Origin: Colius striatus
Taxonomy: Eukaryota; Chordata; Aves; Coliiformes; Coliidae
Length of the DNA stretch: 64,000 bases
Assembly (NCBI RefSeq): GCF_028858725.1
Contig: NC_084772.1
Coordinates: 13,275,048-13,339,047 of the forward strand
Direction of reading: 5' to 3'
The notes under the pieces were generated by a model, which ran no database searches, had not been told where the DNA came from, and was given only the letters and a program-made list of their open reading frames with translations. The position numbers and the translations under genes were made by a program. This document shows, one piece after another, positions 54,421-64,000 of this stretch (position 1 is its first letter; each line of letters opens with the position of its first letter).

Positions 54421-54874
54421 AACAAATTCTGGACTGCTAATGCCAGAGAAAAGCTTCTTGGTTCATACTCAGGATAGGTAAGATGGAATGACAGCACAAG
54501 AACTTCCTAATGTCCACCTAAAGTGCCTGGCCAGTGCTCTGAGTGGATGATTTCTACAGGGCAGTTTCATTTCTGTGCCTGCTTATTCTTAATAGCAGTC
54601 TTCTGTAGCTGTCAGCAAAAATTTAATGGTGGTTTTGAGGGATCATTTGTCCTTGAGACTGAACCATTCCATAGGTATTGTTTTTTAAACTTGGAATATT
54701 TCCATTTATATTAATGTTTTTCCCATGGTTCCAAGTCTCATGGCAAAGTAGAGAGGTCCATTACTACTTCAAGGGGAAATCCCCTCAGCATGTGGTTTGG
54801 GTTTTGTTTTTCCAATCAATCCAGCTAGAAACATTTATGAAATATTAGAGCTTGACTGAGAAAATCTGGCAGAG
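54421..54874 (+). pseudogene. three phase-matched exons of cadherin repeat 1
   Basis: Exons 54421-54477, 54609-54674 and 54829-54874, each with AG before and GT after (GTAAGA, GTATTG, GTAAGC). The phases agree at both internal junctions. Middle-exon residues FEGSFVLETE match the human EGPFAMDPDS region. The last exon reads LELD, stop, ENLAE against human ALDREEQAE, so the stop (TGA 54857-54859) sits at an arginine position, as a CGA-to-TGA change would give. Exon 1 identity (MPEKSF against VPENY) is weak. Confidence 0.55.
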
Positions 54875-55149
54875 GTAAGCATAAATAAGGAAAAAAAAAA
54901 AACAAAACAAAAAACCCAGTCTGAAGTTATAGTATGACTCCTCCACTAGTGCTCAGAAGATTTGAGTACACAGAGGATTTTGTTAATATGGATTTAAGAG
55001 ACTTCATATGTGCGAAACAATAGGATTCCTCAAACTAAGTCCAGGAAAACAATCTTTTGCCTGCTAATAACTCCTTGTCTCACAACCCTAGGATTTACAT
55101 CCCTTCATGCTGCCTGGCCACTCTAAATGGACAGCTCTTCCACATTTCC

Positions 55150-55252
55150 AAGCAGTGCTATTATCTCCTCCTACAGAAGAAAAGACACTAGAAGTCACTT
55201 GCCTAAAATCATACAGGCAGTCTGTGAAAAATGCCAAACATCCCCCTTTTCT
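55150..55252 (+). repeat. MIR-type SINE core fragment
   Basis: Contains CTACAGAAGAAAAGACACTA, then GTCACTTGCCTAAAATCATA, then CAGGCAGTCTGTG in the order and spacing of the MIR core. It is inside the cadherin relic, in what would be an intron. Confidence 0.6.
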
Positions 55253-55264
55253 TCCTTGCCCCAT

Positions 55265-55503
55265 TTTCATAGGCTGAGCATGATGCCATATGTTCCGGGA
55301 TATCCCTTTAGTGAATTGCAGTCAGTTGTTTCAGCTGTGCCCCCTTCCAGCTCCCTGTGCACCCCCAGCCTCCTCGCTGGTGAGATGAGGTGAAAAGCAA
55401 AAGACAACTTAACTGTGCAAGTGGTGATAAGCACAAATCCAACATGGAGCACTATGCTAGATACTGTTAAGAAAATTACATCAACTTCATCCAAAATTGG
55501 CAC
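55265..55503 (-). mobile_element. decayed LTR fragment of an endogenous retrovirus
   Basis: Related to the solo LTR at 36991-37525: shared order of a GGGATATCCCTTT-like block, CAGTCAGTTGTTTCAGCTGT, TTCCAGCTCCCTGTGCACCC, and an AAATCCAACATGGAGCACTA / AAGAAAATTACATCAACTTC end. It lacks the TGTCCTGG terminus. It creates a false exon-like segment at 55271-55379. Non-coding. Confidence 0.7.
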
Positions 55504-56372
55504 ACTAACCTAGAAATTATAAGATATTCAGTGCCTTATTCATTAAACACCCCCTTTAAGGAATAAGCTTCTGATATAAATTGCAAAATACAGTTATATT
55601 TTCCAGTACAGAAAGACTGTACTGGATTAGGAAAAGGATTTGACTTAACTTAAAAACAGTGATTTCACAAATATGACTAACTTGGACTTTTCTGATTAGA
55701 TTTGATTTTTAGATTTGAATTCTGATTAGATTTGAAGAATGGTTTTTTTTACATCAGTATTGCATTCCTTAGTACTTCCTCTACAGTTATTTTCATAGCT
55801 TCATACGCATTTATTTTCACATTTCCAAATGTAATTTAACTGAAAACAGCCAGAAGGAAAATGCCAGCCTCCAACCTAATGAGGATAGAAACAGATCATG
55901 GGCTAAAGGCGCTGCACAAGGCCCTCTGAAGGAACAGTGAGTACAGAAAGCAGTTTGAGTGCCACTGCAGCAAGGCAGGTCTGCTTAATAGCAGCATTGT
56001 TAAGCAAATCTTTACTTTAAGTACCATTTTATGTCCTCCTAAACTTGATCTCAGAATCTACCAGCCCATAATAAGCACTATTAAGAATGAATACTGAGCC
56101 AAATGTTGAGCTAGGCAGACATATAGTACAGATACCATCTACACTATCCTGTCTTGGACTTTCTGTATGTCCTCACTATGATGCTACTGTTCCATTTTTC
56201 CAAAGAGATGTAACAGAAAAGATTTTACTGATGTTTCAGTGATCTTGGAACATATGGTCCTAGATATTTATAGAAAAAGCCCTGGGACTTCCATGTAGTA
56301 GGAAAGCCTGTGAGCTGCCATCTGGGATTCTGAAGTCTATTTTCTGTCAGTGATAACACATTTCGCCTTTAG

Positions 56373-56518
56373 GCTTTAGATATTTCTCTGGAATATATAA
56401 AGCTGAGAATAGTGCATGCAATGGAGTCCCGTTTGAAGATCTCTACAGACAAACTCTTGTTTACAATACTCATTTGAAAAGTGATCAATACTTGTCAGAG
56501 AAATCCATAAATATGAAG
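56373..56518 (+). pseudogene. cadherin repeat 2 start exon
   Basis: Follows an acceptor (CGCCTTTAG) and stays open for 48 codons to TAA at 56519-56521. YFSGIYKAENS then GVPFEDL aligns with human CDH16 HFSQAIYRARLS then GIPFLFL; 16 residues after the PF pair comes KSDQYL, against human NSDLRF at the same distance. The 3' border is not clear. Confidence 0.5.
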
Positions 56519-57119
56519 TAATTTTAGCTCTGTCTTTGTAATCCAGCTCATAGCAGAAATTCTCAGCTTCTCGGTAAGACTGACTACTTTGCTTGCTTTG
56601 GTGATACATCACTTTGAAACCACACAAACCTCAAAAGTGTAGAGTATCTACCAGTACAGCCCACATGCTGCATCTAGTAGTGTAAGAGTTACTTTTTTAA
56701 TGCCTCACTCTAGCTGAAGACACAGTTGGCCAAAGGGGAAAAGGAGGAATTTTACTTTGTTAAAACATTTTTTACACATACTAGCTGTCTACTTCTGTCT
56801 CCTCCCTTCTTGTTTCCACTAGTTCTGCTAAGACAAAACTAGGCTTTGTGCCATCTATAAAAAAATCTTATTGGAAAGTTCTGTGTAACACAAGTTATAA
56901 GTAGCCTGTGCAGCTCAACACAGAACTGGAACAGTCTTGACCCTCTTCAGTCCTACAGACTTATAATTTTTCCAAATATTTTCCAAAGAGATTTGAATAT
57001 TACGTCTATACAACAGATCATAGCAGTATTTTTAAATGAATGGAAATGTTCATGTCAAATTCTACTAAGATTAAAAACAAACTCTTTAATCATATTACTT
57101 AAACGTGTTTTTTCATCAG

Positions 57120-57299
57120 TCTGAACTGTATCTGCATGAGATTCAGGTTCTTGCTGGGAACAAGCTGCTGTATAGTGATCCACTTATGCTGCTGATAAGA
57201 GTGATGGATGAGAATGACAACCTGCCAGTATTCACCTAGCAGTTTTATCAGATAGCACTCAAGGAGAATACAGCCAAACGTGAGAATGATTCTTATGAA
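57120..57299 (+). pseudogene. cadherin repeat-junction exon with one nonsense codon
   Basis: Exactly 60 codons, phase 0 at both ends, between a TTTTTTCATCAG acceptor and a GTAAGG donor. Residues 30-36 are the cadherin calcium-linker MDENDNL. LAG-x4-YS aligns without gaps to human CDH16 LAG-x4-FS of repeat 4. The codon after PVFT is TAG (57237-57239), followed by QFYQIALKEN, the normal start of the next repeat. A single C-to-T change in CAG would explain it. This is the clearest cadherin exon in the window. Confidence 0.8.
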
Positions 57300-57462
57300 G
57301 TAAGGCATGCTGTAAAATTATGAAGAGTCCAGAAAAGCTCTGAGAAAGAATAATAATTTACTTAGAACTCAGCTTTACAGTCTTTAGTAAGGCAAGATTC
57401 TCACTGAAGTAACTACGAAATGAGAGAAACCAATTAAGTCTTTTTTTTTTTTTTTTGAACGG

Positions 57463-57954
57463 GACTTGCAAGAGCACTTGAAAGCACTTGATTTTGAGCT
57501 AGAAGAGCCACAATCATTCATGAAGTAACAAACATTTTAGGAAAAGCTTAGGGATCAGCAGTGGGAAAACAATACTAAAAGATTAATGAGGGCTTTCATA
57601 CCTAAGTGGAAATGAATCTATAATACCTGAACATTCATTATTTATTTCTCATGTCCTTCTGCTTTAACATCTTGCTTTATTTGTGTTTCTGCCAAGATAA
57701 ACTCATTATATATCATGTAAAGAATGTGATATTATATAAAAATTGTTTCAAACCACTGAAACTAAAAACAACTAAACTTCATTGTAAATTACTTCTTTTT
57801 CTCCTGAGTAGTAATCAAAGCATACATATTGTTAAAATAACCTTTTTACTGCTGTATTTATGTGAGGTTTTTTTACTTCATTCTCAATTCAGTATTTCTA
57901 CTGTTTGCAGGATGTGAGATCATCACAGTAAAAGCAGAGAATATTAATGACTAA
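57463..57954 (+). pseudogene. decayed exons of the following cadherin repeat
   Basis: At 57478-57525, LKALDFELEEP resembles human LTAIDADLEP. It is broken by TAA at 57526-57528 and TAG at 57538-57540; QQWENN further on matches the LDWEPDS position. At 57911, after a GTTTGCAG acceptor, CEIITVKAENIND aligns with HEVVVVVQSVAKL and ends at TAA 57952-57954. Confidence 0.4.
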
Positions 57955-58136
57955 CAATTGTGAAATTGCTTACGAGATACTGAGCCAGGAGTCTTAGGTA
58001 GTGATTGGTTTTTCATTTCATATTGGAAAAAAATGTGAATAATAAGCAAAGAAAATGGAATGACAACAGCATTACAGTTTGAACACCACTGCTGTGAAGC
58101 ATTACCAGCCCCCTGCTCAATCAGCAGCCCTTTTGA

Positions 58137-58289
58137 GTAACTGCTAATTTCATGTTCATTACACTGGCCATTACCATGGTTCACAAGGATGAGGCAGTGA
58201 TCCCCCTAGAGACACAGTACAATTGCAGTTCCAATGACATTGGTATCTCTGCTGGAACTTTTAAATACCAATGGCGCTCACAGTCTGAG
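58137..58289 (+). pseudogene. cadherin next-repeat exon
   Basis: Open from about 58137 to a GAG|GTAATC donor at 58289/58290. Landmarks: ITMVHKDEAVIPL, then a Q-Y pair, then ISAGTF, which aligns with the human repeat segment with LDQESY and APAGSF at nearly the same spacing. The 5' border is uncertain. A weak continuation starts after the acceptor at 58444 (WLSLVKP, then TGA at 58473). Confidence 0.4.
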
Positions 58290-58516
58290 GTAATCAGTGT
58301 GGCACATGGATCCAGTTTACATAGAGTATCCCTACACATACACTCACAATATATGCAATTTTACACAGATAATTCAGGCTATCCAGTGAGTGATATTCTG
58401 TAGCAGAACACTTATTTTGATACTCTGAGCTCTCTTGTAATCAGGTGGCTATCTCTTGTTAAACCTATAAAATGACAGATCCTGTGGCAGACAGTTAGGA
58501 CAGTGTCCTGTTAAAG

Positions 58517-58532
58517 TATCTATCTATCTATC
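58517..58532. repeat. (TATC)4 microsatellite
   Basis: Four tandem TATC units. Confidence 0.85.
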
Positions 58533-58934
58533 AAATCCTTACTTTGGATCAAGAAGCCTTGAAAGTTGACTTGTTCTTCCTTGTCAGATCTCAGCAGCTC
58601 TTGCAACATTTTAATTAATATGGTAGATTTAAAAAATTCTCCTATCCTCTCACATAGGTATACTCTATTCTATTGTCACTAAATTCCTGCCCCTGGCAAC
58701 AGCATATTGCTTACTACAGTAGTATACTGGTGACTGGGAAGCATTCTCTAGTTGCAAAGACTTTTTCAGAAGCATTATGCACCAAGTTATTGTCATTGCA
58801 GACATAGTCTTTGCTCTGGTCTGTCCTATACACGAAGGAAACCCACACACATAATTGAAACACTCCAACAAACTGGGAAAAACATAGGGACACAAATTAA
58901 TAATGTATTTATCAACAACTATTATCAGAGGGAA

Positions 58935-59218
58935 TTTTTAAAAGGGCATGTAGTGCCATAATAAGGGAAGAGTGGTTCCAAACTGGAAGAGGGGAGATTT
59001 AGATTAGATATTAGGTAGAAGCTCTTCCCTGTGAGGCACTGGAACAGGCTGCCCAGAATTTTTGACTGCCCTATCTGTGGAAGGGTTGCAGGCCAAGCTG
59101 AATGAGGCCTTGAGCAACTTGGTCTAGTCGCAGATGTCTCTGCCAATGACAGGGAGGCTGGAACTAGAAGATCTTTAAGGGCCCTTCAACCCAAACCATT
59201 CTGTAGTTCTGTGATTGG
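58935..59218 (+). mobile_element. CR1 LINE, short 3' fragment
   Basis: Begins near TTTAAAAGGGCATGTAGTG, carries GAGGGGAGATTTAGATTAGA and CTGGAACAGGCTGCCCAGAA, and ends CAACCCAAACCATTCTGTAG with a decayed octamer tail. It lies just downstream of the last cadherin-like exon. Confidence 0.9.
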
Positions 59219-61478
59219 TTCACACTTCCTTTGGCCACTGCATGGGTAGTTGTCTTATCTGCATGTGTTTGTACAGAAGTGTGATTTGTGTATGTGACTG
59301 AACACGTACTCATCTACTTTTGCACCTTTAAGCATGTATTGAAGTAAGTATCTTTTTTTTTTTTTTGTCTAGCTGTATATGTATTTGCTGCTCGGGAGTA
59401 TGTGTGTGAACCATCTATGTAGCATGGCGGAAGATTCTACCAACTCTTGCATGGGCCTACATTTGATGAACAGTCATGAATCTATTTGTATAGGCTGTTC
59501 AACAAGTCACTGAGTTAGAGATTGGCTAACTATTGATGTTAAAAAAATAAGAATGAAGACTTCCATAAATACCAGATACATACACACAGAGACATACATA
59601 TACGCACATTCACACATAAATTCTGCAGAAAGAAGAAAAGAGTTGTATTTTGTTATTAAAACCTCTACATTTCAATCAAGTAAAATTTCTACCCTGTCTT
59701 GAGGAGCTAAAGCTATAATCAAAGTACTAGTTTTCAGAAGATTTGCAATAACTGCATGAGTGTTGGGTATACTAACTTGGATGTCTATACACCTGTAAGA
59801 ACTCTGCAAAATACCAAGTGCCTCTTGAAGCTTTTACAGTAGGTCAGAGTTTTCACATACTCATACAAGCTTGACAAGGTCTCCCTTTCTTGGTGCAATA
59901 TTGTCTTCTGAAGACATGGCTTGCATAAGTTAGAAAAGTGCTCTGATGAACTGAAACCAACAAGACTGACAGCTTTCTTGCAATCTCAGTATTTCTCTGT
60001 TGTTTTTAGAATAGCATGTGAGGGCTTAAGGCTGAGATAAGCACAGCACAAAACATAGAAGTGATTCCAAGCACCTTTGATAACTATCTGGCCTGTTAAG
60101 ATGTTGTCATTCTTATTATAGAAGGTGCAATGTTTGATCTCAGAGGGGACAGATTAACACACCAGACTTGGAAACTTTACTCTAATAGCTAGCTGTCGAA
60201 GGAGTGCTGACATCTTAGAGAACTGCCCTCTGTAGTATTGAATAATGTTTAGTTACTGAGTAGCCTGATCACTTCCATATGTAGACAGCTATGACAAAGG
60301 TTAAGGGTAGACCTAACTTTGTTCCCACTGTAGTCAGTGATAAAATGTTTATTAATTTCACTAGGAGAAGAATCAGGTTAATTGTAGTCTGATACTCTGT
60401 CACAAAGATTAGTTGATCGTTTTGAAGTTTAACTACACTTGCATCAATAGTGCTGGAACATAGAAATAAATATATAGCATGGTATACTATATAGAACATG
60501 AGTTTTTCTGTGCAAAAATACTTTCGTCACCTCTCTCCCCCCACTGCTATTTTCTCCTTAATTTTTTTTAAATGTGAAACAGAAAACTAATTTTTCATGC
60601 ATCTAGTTTGCAAAGGTACCACAGGATTTTAGCTAGGGAAGAAATAATTTGAAGTTTGTAAACTAAGAGGTTAAAATTGGCTCAAAGTAAGAGTCTATAA
60701 CACTAACAACTTTCATTCAGCTGGTAGCTGCTTACATATTCGGGTAAAGTCTCTTAAAAAACATGTGTTGTGACATATAAAAGTTCTGAAGTTATGCTAC
60801 CATTGCAAAGTTGGTGTTTGTAGCTAGGATAATTTACAGGCCAAAATCTCTATCCAGCAGAAGAGATTTACCAGTTTAAGCAAACTGCTACAATTAAACC
60901 CTTGGGCGAGATAGTAAGTTCCATAAACAAACTCAGAAAGTTCCATTAAAAAACAATTCAGAATAGCTATGAATTTTGTAGAGTAATTGTGGATTTCTCT
61001 TGGAAATGAAAACAGAATTTCACTAATCTGTGTTTTCACCTCAGACATTAGACTGATTTGTCTAATAGATACTAGGATACTGGTAGCTCCTAATAAAAGC
61101 TACAGAGCTAGAAATACTATTTCTATGATGCATGGAAAACAAATAGGAATATCTGCATGTCTTTTTAATTTCATTTTTCTTCAGTCATCTCTGTCCATAG
61201 CTTGTTCATCCTGTGGTATCACAGGACAAGGTGTCATTAGTACTGAATTTCTTGAATATGATGGAATCTGACAGAGTAAATTATATTCTCAGATATTTAC
61301 CAGTCTATGGACTAATCTTGTAGAGCACTCTTGCCCTTTTGTGTTATACGATCTAATAAGCATTATTTAAAAGCAGTCCAGTCTGACCCATAAATCGGAA
61401 GGTCTCATCTTCTGGAGATTTAAGGTAACCAGTTTGTGAAATATATCTTAATGATTATTCTGAACATTGCTTTCACAG
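59219..61478. other. sequence between the two relics, no exon identified
   Basis: The transmembrane and cytoplasmic exons of the cadherin would be expected about here if they survive, but I could not find them. No other gene or repeat recognised apart from a T run near 59354. Confidence 0.4.
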
Positions 61479-61650
61479 TGTTTCTTTTTCCCCTGATGGT
61501 GGGGCAAATACAGAAGCCCTTCGAAGGTTAAAAATACTCAAACAAATGAAAAACATGGAGAAAAAGCACTTCAGGCTTACTGCAAGTATATTAACTGGGG
61601 TTACTGCTATGCTCTCGCCCAGTGTGTACTGTATTGAATTCATGTCTCTG
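61479..61650 (+). pseudogene. possible N-terminal exon of the HAL-like relic
   Basis: After a TTGCTTTCACAG acceptor, the second frame is open for 57 codons to TAG at 61651. It contains EALRRLKILKQ and then KKHFRL, resembling the EAVRRYIKNKP ... DAHFLV part of human histidine ammonia-lyase, four residues shorter between the two blocks. There is no firm donor. The match is short, so this rests mostly on position upstream of the clearer exons. Confidence 0.3.
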
Positions 61651-62682
61651 TAGAACTAACCTTCAACATTTTCTACCTCCTATTTAGCTGACACACAATT
61701 ACCTTACAATAAAGACTACAAATTTATAGGTGTGAAATCAAAGTCTTAGAGATTTTTAACCTGTCCTGTGTTTGAAAAAGTATATTTGCCATATCTATAG
61801 TCTCCTGAGGAATAGTCGAGAAACAAATTATAAAAAAAGTTTTAGCACCTGATGTTCCCTTTCCTGTAGTTTTCTACTGAAGATGAGGATCTACAAAAAC
61901 ACAAAGCAAATGGATAGCAGCTTGTTGCCAAAAAAGCAGCTAGAAATTCTCAAACTTTCCTTATAACTTCTACAATTAAGTATTTCCTGAAATATTTTCC
62001 TTCTCTTCCCATCACAGTGCAAGTACCAGTTCAGTTAATTATTTGTAACATAGTAGAACCTAGGAATCTACCCTCAGACAGGACATTATTATATTAATGC
62101 TCTGCAAAGGTAGAACAGGACAAAAGCTCCCCATTTCATACAATTGACTGTGCCAGAAATTCTGCTTTAATCTGGTAAATTAGACACCATCGTTAACTAT
62201 GCTCTTAAAATAGAGATAAGAACTGGATGAAGCTTCATGTTGGAACTCTGCATTTACTAACTGTACTCACAATATACCTACTTATCATTAAGTGTCTGCT
62301 GGAATAACAGGCAACCATTATCACTTTCCATGCAGCTGAGACAGTAGTACAATGAAAGGGGGAAAAAATATTGTAATCTAGTTTCCAGCAAACTCCACTT
62401 TTCTGTGAAAAACAGACATTTTTTTTTTTCTGTCTGGAAAAGCTCAGCACAATGCAATATAAAGCTACAGAAGTTAGAAAAGGAGATATAAACATTTCTT
62501 GTAAATTAGAATTACATTATCTCCTTTCTAAAATATAGCCTTAAGCTGTTGGAAATTAGTATTTTGTTTTTCCTTGACTTTAACCAAGCAATTTGGTTTT
62601 AATTGAACTGACAATTGACACTACAGAAAAGTAAACAATTAAGTCATTGCACTTGTAAAAATGACATTGTTTATTTCTACAG

Positions 62683-62817
62683 TCATCTCCATTGCTAGAA
62701 GATGGGGCTGTCAAGATCTGGTCACGCACTCCTAATACCAACCTCTTCCCCGCTCTAGTGGGAATCCTGCTTGATAAGGACTATGAAATGAGCCATAAGG
62801 AGTTATTTTTTCTTCAG
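62683..62817 (+). pseudogene. possible second exon of the HAL-like relic
   Basis: Exactly 45 open codons between a TTTATTTCTACAG acceptor and CAG|GTTTAAG, a weak donor. PLLEDG ... NTNLF ... DYEMS can be aligned with the LLDNED ... NNEF ... DAMSP part of histidine ammonia-lyase with a few insertions. It fits the order of the flanking segments but is not convincing alone. Confidence 0.38.
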
Positions 62818-63440
62818 GTTTAAGAGACAACAGTATAAGTCATTAAAACGGTGTGGATTTTGTCCTGGGACCCTATGAGTCACTAATAAATAAAGGCAAT
62901 GGAAAAAAAAGAGATTATCTTTTAGTAATTGTGTAATGCAGTACATCCTTATTGGTTTACTTCTGTATAAACCAGCCTTTCCTTTCTACTGACGTCAATG
63001 AAAGGGTAAAACCTGGGCTTTTTAGTGTCATCAATGAAAGTGCTAATACTCTTAAGCAGACAGCCATATAAGTGATAATATCCTTTCAGTGAGGTCAGTT
63101 AAAGCAGTAGGTTTTTAGTCACTGCATGTCACTTTCAAGGAAATTTTAGCTTCTGACAGAAGTGTCATTCAGAAAATCAGAATAGTCAAAACTGGGTACA
63201 CAGCAAGTTCTCAGTCAAGAAGTTAATATGTACAGACTAGGGCAAGGTTGGCCATTATCAGCAAACAAATTTTAGTACAAATTCCGTCCAAAGCAGAACT
63301 GGAACATGTTAATTTCAGAACTAGGCTTTAAAATTCTTCGTTCAAATTGCCTTTTATCTTATTTTCAAATGAGGAGTTTGGTATTGCCATCTAAAAAGAC
63401 ATATTGTCCTTGACACATAATATAACCTATTACATCCCAG

Positions 63441-63747
63441 CCGAGACTCCAGAAAATACTTTGAAGTGAAACAGGAGGAATATCGCAATATCACACTTGA
63501 CGGACATCAGTTGAACCCTGAAAACCTTTTGGGGAAAAAAATACAAACCTGTTTTTACCTGGTGATTTTGCTTCCTCAGGAGCTGGTACTCTTTGAAGTT
63601 ATTAGAAAAGTTACCTATATTTACTTGTAATTCATTGAGCCCTCCAGGCTCTAATCTCTGTTCAGTTTGAGTACAGATGTCTCTCCTAGCTGTCACCTCC
63701 TCCTGAGGGTTGTCTGCCTTTCACACAAAGAGTACATCTGGGGAACA
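63441..63747 (+). pseudogene. histidine ammonia-lyase-like exon with two nonsense codons
   Basis: Histidine ammonia-lyase (HAL) converts histidine to urocanate and ammonia using an MIO prosthetic group; the MIO residues lie further downstream, off the window. After a TACATCCCAG acceptor the frame reads SRKYFEV then ITLDGHQLNPENLLGKK, against human SKYREPE then IELDGDRLTTEDLVNLGKG. EVI follows at the same distance from LGK as in human. Then comes TYIYL with TAA (63628-63630), SRL with TAA (63652-63654, where human has the Gln of KLQEL), and SPSCHLLLRVVCL, against SPERCRMLLALRINVL. It ends at a strong donor (GTAAGT, 63748). A deletion removes most of the TTGFGKFART region. Human HAL is on another chromosome, so this is probably a paralogue. 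Confidence 0.62.
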
Positions 63748-64000
63748 GTAAGTAGCACTACTCAGTTCACTCCACTTCGTACAAAATTGTCAAAAGAAAA
63801 CAATAGTGGAGAGATCACACCAACAAATTGTGTTTTCATATGTTGCAAGTGCAGACACATTGAACCTTGAAGGGGTTTAACATACTGCCAGTGGAGATGC
63901 GCAGCTGGAGTCTGAAAATTTGGAAACCAAGGGAAAAGTCTAAGCTGTTTATAAAAGAAACAAAAACCAAAGACCAAAGACTTACAAATAATATAACAGT
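63748..64000 (+). other. putative intron of the HAL-like relic
   Basis: Sequence after the GTAAGT donor. No further exon before the window ends; the MIO-bearing exons would lie to the right. Confidence 0.35.

Larger units (their letters stand above)
54421..58540 (+). pseudogene. CDH16: cadherin-16-like pseudogene (relic exons)
   Basis: Collinear fragments of a seven-repeat-type cadherin lie on the plus strand downstream of RRAD, where CDH16 lies in human. Kidney-type CDH16 is a membrane adhesion protein with a short cytoplasmic tail. Segments in order: 54421-54477, 54609-54674 and 54829-54874 (repeat 1); 56373-56518 (start of repeat 2); 57120-57299 (a repeat junction with MDENDN); about 57463-57606 and 57911-57951 (one later repeat); 58137-58289 (start of the next); 58445-58475 (weak). 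In-frame stops break at least four of them, and the parts between repeats 2 and 4 are not found. MIR and LTR fragments lie inside. The assignment rests on synteny plus eye alignment to the human protein from memory. Another cadherin of the CDH16/CDH17 type is the main alternative. Confidence 0.68.

Noticed and set aside
55271-55379. Exon-like segment with good acceptor and donor, at first read as a cadherin exon (PGYPF)
   Set aside because: The sequence matches an endogenous retroviral LTR block by block, including the parts that mimic the splice sites.
56089-56244. Open plus-strand frame with a faint cadherin-like HY...PFF pattern
   Set aside because: It would belong to repeat 3 but lies upstream of the segment assigned to the start of repeat 2, and has no splice borders.
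61479-61650. Reading this segment as the CDH16 transmembrane exon
   Set aside because: The hydrophobic stretch is weak and contains prolines. The EALRR and HF blocks, and the order relative to the segments further right, fit the HAL-like relic better.
62683-62817. Reading this segment as a late cadherin ectodomain exon
   Set aside because: No cadherin motif, and it lies next to the clearer HAL-like exon with a plausible N-terminal HAL alignment.
63430-63696. Minus-strand frame containing NELQVN, which resembles a HAL motif
   Set aside because: It lies opposite the plus-strand HAL-like exon, which has several spaced matches. The minus-strand similarity is a single short coincidence.
1-64000. 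CRISPR arrays, operons, tRNA and rRNA genes
   Set aside because: No regularly spaced direct repeats, no cloverleaf or rRNA sequence seen; the window is vertebrate nuclear DNA.

Overview
The window is nuclear DNA from an amniote, almost certainly a bird. It has spliced genes with GT-AG introns, CR1 LINE 3' ends terminating in the ATTCTATGAT-type octamer, old MIR-type SINEs, and a 535 bp solo LTR of a type I associate with non-galliform birds. The background is A+T-rich, with two sharp CpG islands at promoters. Most open frames are chance. The real coding content is about 2 kb of exons.

Layout, left to right. (1) About 1763-4252, minus strand: the first five coding exons of a secretory carboxylesterase, running off the left edge. 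(2) 5712-7500, plus strand: a complete five-exon CIAO2B (FAM96B/MIP18; 163 aa), divergent from the carboxylesterase. Its first intron is 85 nt and looks like a U12-type AT-AC intron. (3) 7.6-22 kb: non-coding, with one MIR and one old LINE-like remnant. (4) 22.3-25.7 kb, plus strand: a complete RRAD (303 aa; one non-coding and four coding exons) from a TATA-containing CpG-island promoter, with 3' UTR to about 26.3 kb. (5) 26.3-54.4 kb: a gene-free stretch with CR1 copies and a solo LTR. (6) 54.4-58.5 kb, plus strand: collinear decayed exons of a cadherin, best explained as CDH16. Several still have usable splice sites and matching phases, but there are in-frame stops and missing ectodomain parts. 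MIR and LTR fragments have landed inside. (7) 61.5-63.75 kb, plus strand: the N-terminal part of a histidine-ammonia-lyase-like gene with two in-frame stops, continuing off the right edge.

The order carboxylesterase / CIAO2B / RRAD / CDH16, with the carboxylesterase divergent and the other three co-oriented, is the order I know from human chromosome 16q22.1 read in reverse. This supports the identifications. The genes are syntenic neighbours, not a functional unit: CIAO2B works in cytosolic Fe-S protein assembly, RRAD in calcium-channel and cytoskeletal control, the carboxylesterase in ester hydrolysis in the ER lumen. The two relics at the right end are the least expected content. Homology statements rest on remembered human proteins and reading by eye; no search was run.
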